Source of the DNA: Pegea sp. RAD2-039 | Taxonomy: Eukaryota; Chordata; Thaliacea; Salpida; Salpidae | DNA: 64,000 bases | Reading direction: 5' to 3' | Assembly: GCA_034620365.1 (NCBI GenBank) | Contig: JAQGEQ010000071.1 | Span: 3,906,001 to 3,970,000 of the forward strand | Shown here: positions 1-14,250 of the stretch, piece after piece | Position numbering within the stretch: position 1 is the first letter of the stretch | Layout of the letters: every line of letters starts with the position of its first letter | Made by a program: the position numbers and the translations under genes | The notes under the pieces: generated by a model | Told to the model about the DNA's origin: nothing | What the model saw: the letters and a program-made list of their open reading frames with translations, nothing else | The model's database searches: none

Positions 1-488
1 CTGATATTATTTATCATCTCTTCGACGCTTTCATGAATCATCGCGAAGAAACGAAGAAAGATAAACAGCTGGAATTCCGCGATAAAGCGATCTTTCCTTG
101 TCAGCTCTCTATTATTCCTGAGTGTGTTTTTAAGTCACGTGATCCTATTGTAGTTGGAGTAAAGATAGAGGCTGGCCAGTTAAGACTCGGGACACCTCTA
201 TGTGTACTCTCGAAAGGTTTCGTTTCAATCGGAAAGGTTACTAGTATCGAAAGTAATCATAAACCTGTCGAATCAGCTGGAAAATCAGAAGAAGTTTGTA
301 TTAAAATTGAAGGTCCTCCGGGTGAACCTCCTAAAATGGTTGGACGACATTTTGAAATTTCTGATGAAATTTTCAGCACAATATCGAGGGACTCTATCGA
401 TATTTTAAAGAAATATTTCCGCGAAGAAATGACAAGATCTGACTGGCAGCTGATTATACAGTTAAAAAAGAAGATGGAAATTATTTAA
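1..488 (+). CDS. EIF5B: Translation initiation factor eIF5B, C-terminal end (partial)
   Basis: Only the last exon, or the end of it, lies in the window; the reading frame is open from base 3 to the TAA at 486-488. The about 162 residues match the C-terminal domains III-IV of eIF5B, the GTPase that joins the 60S subunit to the initiation complex and contacts eIF1A through its extreme C-terminus. Diagnostic blocks are IYHLFDAF, SRDPIVVGV, VTSIESNHK, PKMVGRHFE and the ending SDWQLIIQLKK..EII, nearly the same as in human. The GTPase domain lies outside to the left. AATAAA signals follow at about 643-665. No damage is visible. Identity is very secure from remembered family sequence. Confidence 0.97.
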   Translation, partial: DIIYHLFDAFMNHREETKKDKQLEFRDKAIFPCQLSIIPECVFKSRDPIVVGVKIEAGQLRLGTPLCVLSKGFVSIGKVTSIESNHKPVESAGKSEEVCIKIEGPPGEPPKMVGRHFEISDEIFSTISRDSIDILKKYFREEMTRSDWQLIIQLKKKMEII

Positions 489-835
489 TAAAATTTTACT
501 TTATTAGATTTTTAGTCTGATCTAATTTCTGAATTTTTCTGTTATTTCTCATATTTATGCATAAGTGTTGATTCTAAGTGTTTGGTTTTTGTGGTAAATA
601 GGAATGATAATTTATTCAGTTTTCAATCTAAATCAGCTTTATAATAAAAGAATGAAATAAAATAAAGATTTCTAATTCATCTCAGTCTGTTGTTGATTGA
701 TAATTAGAGTCCTAGTTAGCTGTTTAACTATTTTTTGTGTAAATATCTGATCTTGAAAAATAATAGAGTCTTTACTCTCAGACTAATTTGGTTTGTTGAC
801 TTAGTATTGATAGATTTTGTAGCTTAATATAGAAA
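489..835. other. eIF5B 3' UTR and YIPF6 upstream region
   Basis: AT-rich non-coding stretch between two genes on the same strand. Overlapping AATAAA hexamers at about 643-665 are the likely eIF5B poly(A) signal. I see no repeat or RNA gene here. Confidence 0.5.
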
Positions 836-1735
836 ATGGATGATTTTGAAAATCCAATCTTCACTTCACCATTGAAGGAAGTATTGAGAATCCAAACCAG
901 AGCCAATTGTCCACAAGTAACGAACCATCTACTTTGGATGAGCCTGTAAGAGTCACTATTGTAAGTTTAGTTTGTTGATGAAAACAAGTTTTGATTATTA
1001 AATATACAGATGAGAGATGTAAAAGCAGTTTGCAGGAAGTTCACTCATATCTTATATCCAAGAACAAGCAGCGAGCTTCTCAAAGATTGTAAGTTGAAAG
1101 ATGAAGATCAGGGTCTCACTGTTAACATGTAAACTCCTTCTACAGGGGATTTATGGGGACCATTGTTGCTCTGTGTCCTGCTCGCTGTGCTTCTACAAGG
1201 TTTGTACGAAGAAGATTTGATAAAGAAGATAACTTTGTTGTTCAGGAGGTAAAGATGAAGCTACTGGGAGTATGGGACCCCAATTCACGGAGGTCTTTGT
1301 TGTGATTTGGGTAGGAGCAGCCGTCGTCTCCTTAAATTCATCTCTTCTGGGCGGAAAAATGTATTTCAATCTCACTTCCGGATCAAATCTAAAAAGTCTT
1401 CTTTCAGATCTTTATTTCAAAGTATCTGTGTCCTGGGATACTGTATCTTCCCTCTGTTCATCTCGATGATAATTAGCTGGTTAGTGGTTCATATTAGTGG
1501 CCAATCATCTGCCTCTATCGCTATCCGGATAATCGCTGCTCTGATTGGTTATGCTTGGTCAGTCTATGGTAAGATTTGTTATTTGAGTTATTCTTTTACT
1601 AAATTGTCTTTTTTATTAACAGCTTCTATCGTGTTTCTTGGTGAAAGCCAGCCACGTGACCGCAAAGCGCTTGCCGTCTATCCAATCTGTTTATTTTACT
1701 TCATACTTGCTTGGATGGTTGCAACATATTCTTAA
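836..1735 (+). CDS. YIPF6: YIPF6, Yip1-domain Golgi membrane protein
   Basis: YIPF6 is a five-pass Golgi membrane protein of the Yip1 family that acts in vesicle traffic. Exons read by hand: up to 960, 1010-1088, 1146-1199, 1246-1360, 1408-1568, 1623-1735, all with GT-AG introns of 46-57 nt. Family blocks include TIMRDVKAV, ILYPR, DLWGPLLLCV, GPQFTEVFVVIWVGA, LNSSLLGGK, FQSICVLGYCIFPL and ESQPRDRKALAVYP, ending in a hydrophobic segment; the last four are very close to human. The start is uncertain. An ATG at 836 (MDDFENPIFTSP) is out of frame with the homologous part of the same exon (IEGSIENPNQ..TLDEPVRVTI, from about 871). Either there is a missed splice, or an assembly frameshift, or the true first exon is elsewhere. 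An AATAAA lies near 1919. Confidence 0.93.
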
Positions 1736-2105
1736 TGAGCTATTTCGAAAGTTCAAAAAGCTTACAACTGAAGTAGCCTCGCGTAACACCTTCTATTTAT
1801 CTATCTAACTTATTTCATTTATATGAATTTTCACAAATTATTGTAAATAACTTACAAGACTTTGATGTATCTGATTTCACTTGTAGCAGTTATTTTCTTT
1901 TTATATTTATCTTTTCAAAATAAAAATCAGTCTTAAGATGTATTTGTTCCTTTTGTGTCACAAATCAGTGTTTATTACGCTGCTAGGCGATGAGTACAAA
2001 ACAGATTCTAAAAGATTCTTTGAATGAATTTTATTCAATATGAATATTAAAAATCTTAAAAAAAAACTTTCAAACAAATAATTGAAATTTGTGAATGAAA
2101 ATGAT

Positions 2106-3512
2106 TCAATAATCTGAAGTGTGGCCCCAGTCTAGACTTATTTGAACACTGTCATCATTAAATACAAGTTCTTCAGATTCATCAGCTGAAGACAAGGATT
2201 CTTCCTTATGCTCAGATTTTTGTTGAGGCAACGATTTTTCAGTTTTTGGTAACACTTCTTTTGCAACCGTTGGTTTTGTGACTTGTTGGTTGGAATTAAT
2301 TGGCGTTTTCAATTTTTGGTCGAACCTTTTTAGTTTATAACCATTTTGGCGTCTATAAATAAGTTAAAAAATTGTAAACATCTATTGGAAATACAGTTAT
2401 CGAAAAAAATAAACTTTAAAATTTGCATCATTAAATTAATTGGATTTGTTCATTGACCTGATCTTCTCATCTTTCGCAAACTTCTCATAATCATGCAAAC
2501 CGATCCTCCAACGCTTAATTTGAGCATCCCAATTCTTCCTGCTGTAAACTCTATTTCTATTCGGAGTTCTTGGATGAAACTCACTTCTTTGCGCTCTAAA
2601 ATTTTGCAAAATTAAAAATGAAACATTTTTTTAATTAGAAACAAACTTTGGAATATTTTTCAGGTAAGTATGATAAGCAATAGTGTTTTTACCATAACTT
2701 ATTTGTTTGTCACGACGTTTTAGAATCACAGGATCTGTTTCAACATCGTACCTACCTTTTTTCTCTGCAGAAAAAAGTATTTTTTTTAATAAACTAATTG
2801 TTAAAGTTATGATTTTTTAAGAAACAAATAAGTAGAATTGTTTACTGTAAATTTGTTCACTGTTTTTCATTGTTGTTGCTGTGCAGTCTGTTTTTAATTT
2901 TGCTGGATTTTCATCAAACATTTTTTCACTTTCTTCGGCCCAATCTAACTTTTCATCAGGATTGTTTGAAAAACTGAAATAATTTGAAAAATTTGAAGCT
3001 TTAAAAAGTAATATTTTTTAACTCTGATCTAAATAATTAAAATGATATTTAGTAGCTGTTTAATGATATTTATGATTAAAAAGAACTGAAATAAATTAGT
3101 TTTAAACCTATTTTCTTCAGTTTTTCTAGAAATTCTCTGTTTCCATCTGAAAAATGACACAAAAACAAACTTTAAATCAATAAATAAAAAAATATTTAGC
3201 CAAATAATACATAACTAACTATATGTGAAGCTATTAAATAACAATTAGTAAATGATAAATAAAAACTATTAAACCAATTTCAAAAAATATAATTTTTTAT
3301 TCAATAAATCAAATTAGAATTAGAAGATATTTAATTTAAAAAGAAAATAAATACCTTTCACTAAACACAGTAGTTGGTTCATCAGATTGTTTCATTTTTA
3401 AACGTTTTCTAAATTTTTAAAAATGAATTAATTTTCATAAAATATTTAAATAAAGAAATACTTACCCTGGTGGATAATCACTCAAATTTTCTGAGATGGA
3501 AGTTTTAGGCAT
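2106..3512 (-). CDS. SLBP: Histone RNA hairpin-binding protein (SLBP)
   Basis: SLBP binds the 3' stem-loop of replication-dependent histone mRNAs and directs their processing and translation. Seven coding exons were read on the minus strand from the ATG at 3512 ([16 protein letters not shown]) to TAA at 2106; two are 2458-2595 and 2647-2764, and the last is 2106-2352. The RNA-binding domain is clear: [39 protein letters not shown], then [20 protein letters not shown]. The TPN motif (Thr phosphorylated in known SLBPs) and the YGKNT core are intact. The N-terminal part is acidic, unlike human; the C-terminal tail is Ser/Glu-rich. It converges with YIPF6 and diverges from the SR-protein gene. 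A reverse-strand AATAAA at about 2029-2034 fits its poly(A) site. Confidence 0.95.
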
Positions 3513-5285
3513 GTTTGCCTGATCACTTTAAAATCTTCTAAATTAAGAATTAATCTGAAAAATCCTAATTTTTTAAATTATTTACTTTAATTGATAATTT
3601 GCCTTTTTGAAATAACCATATGTCAAAACTTATAAAACTTCGTAATAGAAGGTAGACAAAAAAGTTTTTAAAACAAACAATTTTTTATTAGTTTAATGAA
3701 TCATTTAAAATAGTTGTAATTTTTCTACAAAAATGTATAATAATATATAACAAAATAAAAACTTAACAAGTAATAGCACTAACAAATAGTTTTAAAGAAC
3801 AAAACATTTAACTACACAAAATTGTAAATTAATTAATGTACTTGGCAAGTATTAGATCATGATTACTATAACTGGTTAGTGAGCAAGTAAATAAAACAGT
3901 TTGCTCATTTCCTGCAGATACAAATCATCAAAACAGAATTGTCTAATTTGTAGTATTCTATAGCAATTTAGTTAAAAAAGTATTCAATGAAAACTGAACA
4001 AAAAATCTAAATAAAAAGAATCTAAAAATTATTGATCTTACACTTTTAGAAATAAGTTACATGAAATTTTTTTCATTACTGAAATAAACATACAAAAGCA
4101 AAAATGTTTCAAAAGTTAACTTAATCATCAAAATTCATATAAATATGAAATAAACTAATTGATTATAGATTTAATTAATTTCCCATTTAAAACGTTAATA
4201 AATAAATAAAAGAAAGTTAATTTCTTGCAAGCAATAAAATATCGTGAAAAGTTATGTTGCCGCTAAAGTATAAAGGGTAAGTCCCGTTAAAGAAGCTTTT
4301 TTCAGAAATTTATTTTGCGGAAAAGTTTTATCATCGGCGGTAATTAAATGTAGATTAAGGGTAGAGAAATAGAAAATGTTTATTTCAAACCATGAATCTA
4401 ACACTATTTTTGGTATTTTAAACTATAAAACTGTATTAAGTAAAACTTAATACGATTTATCATTACTAACTCAAACAGTTATTACAATAACTGCCAAATA
4501 TACCTTAAATGAACAACCAATTTAATTTAAAGCTAACAAAGATACTAATAAAACGATAGGAAACCTTGAACTGCGCCTATTATTTTATAAGGATTCAAGT
4601 ATAACTTATGACTTTATAAAACTTTAAAAAATTTTTATAAAGAAACATAGAAATAGTATTCTTTGTAAGCATGAGTTTTAAATAATATTTATAGTTATGA
4701 GCACCTACAAAAATAAAAATTTAAATCATTTATCTAAGAAAAGATTTTAAATAGTATCTAATCTTCTTTTCTTACTAAATGGAATTAACGAAAAAGTTAA
4801 TACATTTATATTGAAAAAGTTATCACTTTTACTTTGTTTTCTTCAATTTGCGTCTTAAAGTATTTTCACACTAAGAGAATTTATGTCAATAAGTAAAACA
4901 ACATCTAATCAAAGGCCCATTAAAAACTAGGTAATATTTTTTGAAAATTGGAAAATAAATTGTACTTGTATCATTAAAAGTATATTCATCGCTAGTTTTA
5001 ACTAAATGATCTGTACACCCAATCTAAGTTAACACAGTAAACTAAAAAAAGTTTTTTAGATTAAAATTTTATTTTTATGATTGCTTATTTATTTATTTTT
5101 GATCTTTAAAGTGCTAAAACCTATATTTAGTTCAAATTTTACACATATGTAAAAAATGTGTTTCTAAACCCTTTTTTCAAGATAAACGTTTGATACTTAA
5201 CGAGTGGCGCGCATATTAATTCAGTATCAACATATGATGCTCTTTTTTTTCTAGAGATTAATTAAGTATAATAATAAAGGCAATA
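3513..5285. other. Intergenic AT-rich region between divergent SLBP and SRSF10-like genes
   Basis: This 1.8 kb stretch must hold both promoters. It is very AT-rich, with stops in all frames and short A/T tracts. A slightly less AT-rich patch lies near 4240-4330. I see no repeat or RNA gene in it. Confidence 0.5.
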
Positions 5286-8124
<2,839 letters not shown>

Positions 8125-8228
8125 AAGATCCTGATTTAAAGAAATAAAATTTAGTTTTGTTTATTTGTTCGCTTGCAAAGGTTTCATAAAAAAAATAAAT
8201 ACAAAATATTGGCTCCGTTGTTTTTTAG

Positions 8229-8279
8229 GTCTATTGATCAGCGGGATAGGGGTAAATATCGGGTCATCAATGATAGTTG
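8229..8279 (+). CDS. Alternative last coding exon of the SRSF10-like gene
   Basis: After the pyrimidine-rich acceptor TTGTTTTTTAG, an exon opens in the same phase as the other last exon. From the donor after SNY-R it gives SIDQRDRGKYRVINDS and a stop. Poly(A) hexamers at about 8295 and 8309 follow, while the other end has its own AATAAA near 8142. Use of this exon is inferred from sequence only. Confidence 0.55.
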
Positions 8280-9885
8280 AAGCAGTTTTCAAATAAACCG
8301 TTTATGAATAAAACACCTGTGTTCAATTTCTTGCTTCGCCTACCTCTTCTACTTCTTAAAGCCAAAATGTGTTTTGACCAGTTTGTGTGGTATAAAAGTC
8401 AATCTTTTCTTCAAGTGAAATAAGTTTTATTAAATACGAAAGTTGTATCTCAATAAAAGTTAACTCCTAAACCGCTGACTTTTTTCTTCATCATAGGAGT
8501 AAGATGGTTTAATTGCAAGATCATGCTTAAAAGGAATTTTTAAAATTTAAGGCAGTCATTCACTGGGGCAAGAAATATTTTTTCACGTCTTAGAGATTTA
8601 AACACTTATATTTTGAAATGGGAAGACGATTATTTACAAAAAAAATTGTTAGTCCATAAAACCAGATTTTTATCAATCGTAATTATTTTGTGAGTTTCTT
8701 TTATTCTTCCATAAAACTGATTTCAATCAAATAAGCATTTTGGTCCATAGAACTTTTCAATAGTATTTTAATAAGCTGTTTACTTCAGAAGCGTACTTCT
8801 AATAGTTCTATTTGAAAAATCTACTAATCACCTCATGTAATCACAGTATGTTCGATAAAATTGTATATATTTGCATCTTAAGAAAAGTCTTCATTAAGAT
8901 AAGAGAATTTTTTATCATGTTGAAAATGCAAATATAGAGATAGGATATCAAATACTTTTTTTATCAGCTTATCTAAAAATAACTACTTGTCGGGTTGAAC
9001 AGGGTAAAAAAATTTTGGTTTAGCAAGTTTTAAATTTGCAATATATATTACTTTGTCAAAAAACTCTTTTAGTGTAGTATATATCAAGGATATTCTTCAT
9101 TTTCGTTTAGTACTGATATTTTTCCTAATATCTTCAACTGGAATTAAATACTAAGTTTGTATAATAAGCTACCAATTAAAAATTATTTTTCATAGTATTT
9201 TTTTAAGTAATGAATCAGAAACTTGAAGCATCTGAAGTTTTTAGTTGCATTTTATAGTTTATACAAGTTCATAATTTGGCTATCTCCATAAAACTAAATT
9301 TAAATCTTTATAAAAACTAGTCAAGCGTGAAATATAGTTTACCATGGCAAATACTAAACAACATTTCCTCTTAAAACTTAAGAAGTTTCTCAATTCTGGT
9401 TTACCTTAAAATCCAACTAATATCTTTGATTAGTTATTAATAAACGTATTTGTTATTTATTTAAGATTTAATGAAAAATCTTTTTTGTAAAATTTTAAAA
9501 GTTTTTCTAAAAAATTTTAGGATTATAGAAAAAAGTTAAGATTTTCACTTTTTAACTTTATTTAGCTTAAAAAAATACAAAAGTTTATTTCTGTTTTAAA
9601 ATATTTATAATTATGATATCAAAAAGTTACTATAATATTACTAATTTACTTATTAAAAATTATTCAAATCAAAAAGTATTTCAAAATAACAATACAATAA
9701 AAATAATTTTTCAAAATAGCTATTAAGTTAAGATAGTCATCTTTTAACCAAATTATTTTAATAATTCATAAAATAGGTTAATTATAAGATAAAAGAATCA
9801 ATCAATATTTTTATATTTAAAAAAATAAGTTGCTAATATCATTTTGCAGACTTTGCTAAGCTAAAATTAATAATCAATTTGTTTA
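8280..9885. other. Intergenic AT-rich DNA
   Basis: About 1.6 kb between two plus-strand genes. Apart from the AATAAA signals near 8295-8309 I see no coding exon, repeat or RNA gene. Confidence 0.5.
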
Positions 9886-11241
9886 ATGATGCACAAGAAA
9901 GCGCTAATCGTTGTAGATATGCAAAATGATTTTTTAACAGGAACTTTGTCGTTAAAAGAATGTCCTGCAAAACAAGTTAAACAATTAGTAAAATATTAAA
10001 AGCTTAAACTATTTTGATGTATTTTAGGATGGTATTAAAATCATACCAACAGTTAACCGACTTATATCAAAAGCAGAATGGGATTTAATAATTTATACTC
10101 TGGATTGGCATCCAACTAAACACATTTCATTTGTTACAAATGCACACAATTACCAACAACATGTTGATTCAGAGGTGATCATAGCTTTTAAACTATTTAT
10201 TTGATAGTAGTACTACTATTATAAGATGTTTATTAAATAAAATTGCAAATACTTTTTCATAACGTTGGTTAAAAACCTGTTAAAAATTTGATGAAATAAA
10301 TATGTTAATTTAAGTAGAAACACGTTTGTTAATTAATACTTACAGATTGAAACAAGCAAAGCAGAGGTTTACAACAAAATAGTTTTTGATATTGATGGGA
10401 AAAGTCGAGAGCAAATTATGTGGCCTCCTCATTGTATTCAGAATAGCTGGGGGTCAAAACTTCATGAAGATTTATTAGTGAGTGAAGTTCTTTTACTATT
10501 TGAAAGTAAAATTTTATTTATTTGTAGATTAAAGAAAATTCCAAAAAAGTTTACAAAGGCGTTAATGAAACTGTAGACTCATATTCTGCTTTCTTTGATA
10601 ATGATAAAATAAATGAAACCAGTTTGCAAAGTATTCTTCGTGAAAATGACATTGAATCGACGTATATATGCGGAGTGGCAACAGATGTATGTGTTAACTA
10701 CACAGCTACAGATAGCAACCAGCTTGGCTTTAAGGTTTCCAACTTTTGAAAGCAAGTTAAGATTATTGACTTCAATATTTTACAGACAAATGTAATTCTT
10801 GATGCTTGTGCTGGAGTTGATCACAATAACATACGCGAAAGTATTGAAAAATGGAAAGATTCAGGAATCAAACTTACGTCTAGTGATGATGTATGTCATT
10901 AATCATATCAATTTTGTTATATTTCAAAATATATTTTTCCATTTTCATAAATTTACTTTCAATGATTTGTTTTTATATTTCATAAATTGTTTTGAATCTT
11001 TCTGCATAGAGTTTAAACTACATCAAAACATGCTTTTACTATCAACAATAATCTTACAGAAGAATAAAACTTAATAGAAATAGTAACAAGTGTACATTTC
11101 TTGTAGGTAATAGAAAAGATGCCAGTGAAAGTAGTTAAATTACCACCTAAAATAGAAGCTTCTAGACGGTCATCTCGCAGAAGAAGACCTCCAGTTAGAT
11201 ATACAGACACCTGGGTTAAAAAAACGAGAATTCACATCTAA
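9886..11241 (+). CDS. Nicotinamidase (isochorismatase-fold, PNC1/Naam type)
   Basis: This enzyme hydrolyses nicotinamide to nicotinic acid in the NAD+ salvage route used by many invertebrates but not vertebrates. Six exons join as KQ|DGIKIIPTVNRL, SE|IETSKAEVYN, DLL|IKENSKKVYKG, LGFK|TNVILDACAG and SSDD|VIEKMP. Visible active-site parts: Asp in VVDMQNDF, metal-ligand region TLDWHP, the Lys of VYKGVNETVDSYSAFFD and the nucleophile Cys in ICGVATDVCVNYTA. About 240 residues, in line with single-domain family members. The start is the first of two adjacent ATGs. The last exon adds a basic tail (KIEASRRSSRRRRPP..) that I do not recall from PNC1; it could be a nuclear targeting signal (inference). 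It converges on the homeodomain gene. Confidence 0.94.
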
Positions 11242-11640
11242 TTAACATCGTGAAATTATAAAGATATCGACCACTGTAATACTTTTGTAGAAAACAGTTG
11301 TTACATGTTTGTTTGTTTTTGTGACAAATGTTTTGAAGTTTTTGTACAATAAAAATAAGTTCACATACAACTTTTTCATAATTTATGATTGTCTAAAATT
11401 TGTAGCATTACATATCCTCAATAGATAAGAAGTTAGATAATTAGTAAATGTTTAACAAATACCTTTTGAAGGACTCTTTAAAGCTATTTTCAAGTCTTAT
11501 TTATTTCTTGTATATTTAGCAAGAATGAGATCTTTGAAATACTTGACGGAGTTTTGTTGAAGTTAAATTAATTAATTAAAACATTTTAAAATTGAAGTTG
11601 CTTCAGTCATCAGATATTAGCAGTATATAGCAAAGCATAT
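11242..11640. other. 3' UTR of nicotinamidase and AT-rich DNA
   Basis: An AATAAA near 11349 is the likely poly(A) signal. No gene or repeat is seen up to the SINE-like element. Confidence 0.5.
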
Positions 11641-11990
11641 AGTCTGCTTATGTGATGCAGCGGTTATCACACTCGCCTGCCACGGGCAAGTACCGGGTTA
11701 GGGTCCAGGTGGACACATATACACGACAAGGAAAAGTTCATAAAACCCCGGGGGAAAGGAGCTTGTTAGGCCTCTACTCAGCATCGTTCTGGCAGCTACT
11801 GAAACGCCAGTTGGGCGTAGCTGCATCAGTTTATCTGTTCCACTGTACAAACTTGTTGGCTAGAGTAGATTATGCTGCATCAGCAAGTGGATATTCAGAA
11901 GTTATGCCCTGGCTTACAGCATGGAGTACTTTGCCTAAACATCCCATTTCTTCTGCTTCTTATGTATTGGTGGTAACAAGTATTTTTGTT
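11640..11990 (+). repeat. SINE-like element with tRNA-Gly-like head
   Basis: At 11655-11715 the sequence has a tRNA-like A-box region (TGATGCAGCGGTTATCACAC), a tRNA-Gly(GCC)-like anticodon arm (CTCGCCTGCCACG) and a degenerate B box (GGTTAGGGTCC). It does not fold into a whole tRNA: the acceptor stem does not pair. About 280 nt of GC-raised, tRNA-unrelated body follow, which is the usual plan of a tRNA-derived SINE. The open frame through it (114 codons) has no family match and I regard it as chance. Exact ends and family are unknown. Confidence 0.55.
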
Positions 11991-12483
11991 TACTAAAAAT
12001 GAAACACTTTTACAAGTGTATTATAATAATGGATTTTAAACAAACTTTTCATTTACTACTTCCTAATAACTATTGACAGATACTTTGAATAAAACAAAAA
12101 ACTTTGTAGTTGTTTCTTTATTCAGAAAACGTACAACACCTATATAGGATTAAATTGAACATAGGATAAGTATATAATATTTAGTGAACTGAACCAGGAC
12201 AAAAACAAATAAAATTAAATATTTAACAAAAAGATAATCTATAAAGATTGTACTTTAATTGCATCAACGAAAAGTCTTTACACAAATGCGTTTTGATAGA
12301 GGCAAGCTAATTTTATAAAGTAAAAAAAGAAGATAGTTTTCCTTCTGCTCCACACTCATCACTTTGCCTTTAACTATCTACCAAAAATAACTTTAAATAT
12401 TAAAACTCAATTTACTTTGATCAAATAAACTCTACAACAATCATTTCAATATAATAAAAATATTAAAATAAAAATTTGTAAGA

Positions 12484-12530
12484 TATGGTAGGCAGGCATG
12501 GTAACCGCTTCACCACGCAGATGGACAATA
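12484..12530 (-). repeat. Possible second tRNA-derived fragment
   Basis: On the minus strand GCGTGGTGAAGCGGTTACCA followed by TGCCTGCCTACC resembles a tRNA A-box and D-arm region, with no B box or acceptor pairing. Probably a truncated SINE head; weak evidence. Confidence 0.3.
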
Positions 12531-12590
12531 TCATTATTATAACTAATAATAATTTACTTTAACTAATAATGTAAAAAAGTTCCAAACTTA

Positions 12591-13238
12591 CTATTGTTGG
12601 GGATCAACCTTCATTTCTAATGGTTCTGCCTTGCATGGCTACACAAAGCAAATAACAAATACAATTAAATCTTAAAAAATGAAAGTTAAATAGCTGAATT
12701 ATTCATATACAATTACAAAAAAGTATAAGAGTAATTTGACAAATCATATATTAAAATTTGTATTATTATTCACAACAAATAAATTTATATAGAAAAAAAA
12801 ACTTACCTGACTCTGAGATGAGGATGCTGAGGTCTCATTTTTTACTGATGTAGAAGGAACAGACTCAGAAGCAGACTTCTTTACAGAAATATGATCACTG
12901 TGATGTAAATCAACTTTTCTGGAATCATTTTCAATATTTTCTTTAAGGCTATTGCGATGTTCTAGGATTATAGCTTTTGCATAATCAATTTCTGCAATGG
13001 TCCAACTTATGTTATTTTCAAGACGTTTCTTTTCAAACCAATCTGAAACTTGTTTTAATGGAAGGCCATATTGCAGAGATAAATTAAGGAGTTGTGTTTG
13101 AGTTGGATATGGAAAGTTACAGAAAGATTTCATAAACTTTATTTCAATTGAAGCAGTTATAAAATTATCTAAAGAGCTACTATGAGCCACAGCATAATTG
13201 TTTTCATCTAACCACCGTTCTAATGGAAAGTTATTCAT
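12591..13238 (-). CDS. Small divergent homeodomain protein
   Basis: Two coding exons: a long one from the ATG at 13238 to a GTAAGT donor at about 12808, and a short last exon ending at 12591 (PCKAEPLEMKVDPQQ). The product is about 158 residues. Residues about 30-82 look like a homeodomain: a hydrophobic first helix, YPTQTQLLNLSLQYGLPLKQ as helix 2 and turn, then VSDWFEKKRLEN as the recognition helix. The WF and the later Arg are kept, but the near-invariant Asn51 is Lys here, so DNA contact may differ. The rest is Ser/Lys/Glu-rich and low in complexity. I cannot assign an orthologue; HOMEZ/ZHX-like or another atypical class are options. An in-frame ATG upstream at 13292 would add a hydrophobic stretch that is likely 5' UTR. 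Confidence 0.75.
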
Positions 13239-13685
13239 AATTCTTAAACTATTTAACCTGTTTATAAATAGAACAGTTATAACAATAAACAATAAGTTGC
13301 AACAAAAAAAAGTTGCTTTATAGAACTTTAATATAAAAAAAACTAAATTTTTTGCTCTAACAAATACAATCTAGATGAAAAAATATATTATTTAGTGAAA
13401 AAATGTTATAATAAGAAATAATAAGTATTCTATATATATATATAACTAAAACAAAATAGTTACTATATAAACCAAAACTTATTATAATATAGAACTTTTA
13501 ACAAAGGCCAAACAACTCGTAGAACTTTATTTAACAATCCTAATGTAAAGTACAATATTTCTAATCGAATTTTTAAAAATATGCCTTCTCGCTAAATTGG
13601 TGAATTTTTCTATTAAAAGTGTTTCCAAACAATAATTATTACATAAAACCTAAAAAAATTGACCTTTGTTTAATTTACCTGAAAA
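13239..13685. other. Upstream region of the homeodomain gene
   Basis: AT-rich, with a short (TA)n run at about 13433-13444. No gene seen. Confidence 0.45.
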
Positions 13686-13689
13686 CACA

Positions 13690-14250
13690 AATGTAAAATG
13701 TCAAAATTCTACAAACTCGTGTAGAAAGATCTTTATTGACTTCTAGTCAAATCACTAGTGGTGTTCTTGGGTCCCCTTCTCTTTTTACTTTTCATTGAAG
13801 ACCTTATCCAAAGACTAGTAGCAGTAGATAATTTCACTGTGTTTGTGTTTGCAGATGACTTTAAGCTATTATCTTGCAATCCTTCAAAACTTCAAACAGA
13901 TCTACACGTTGTAAAAAACTGGTCTATAAACTGACAGCTCAGAATCTATCCCACAAAGTTTGAACTTATAACTTTCTCTCGTAAACCAGCTGCAAATTCC
14001 TTAAGCAAATGTTCTGATAGTTAGGAACATCGTCTCAGCTTCTTAAACTTAGATACTTTGGAAATTCGACAGATTAAATACGACTTAATTCTTATTTTTT
14101 AAATCATCCATAATTTAATTAACCTTCAATTCGATTCTTTCTTTTTTATTAGTCTTTCCTTTAAGTTATATGAACTCAGATGACAGACATTACATATTAT
14201 AAGCCCATATCAACTGGTAGGTTGTAATACTAATAATTTTAGTTAAGTTG
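13690..14250 (+). mobile_element. LINE fragment with reverse-transcriptase core (CR1/Jockey-like)
   Basis: The plus strand reads TSGVLGSPSLF, then, after a frame change, IEDLIQRLVAVDNFTVFVFA followed by DDFKLLS, the classic RT palm with the catalytic FADD motif. LHVVKNWSIN and FELITFSRKPAAN follow. Further on LSFLNLDTLEIRQIKYDLIL and SLSFKLYELR..QTLHIISP match the region after the RT in CR1/Jockey/L2-type LINEs. Stops and frame changes show it is dead and 5'-truncated. The end part (YELR..QTLHII) is shared with the copy at 57490, so both belong to one family. Confidence 0.8.

Noticed and set aside
11655-11720. Functional tRNA-Gly gene
   Set aside because: Anticodon arm and boxes are tRNA-like, but the acceptor and T stems do not pair, and a long body follows.
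11652-11996. Protein gene of 114 residues
   Set aside because: It runs through the SINE-like element and has no family resemblance; probably a chance frame.
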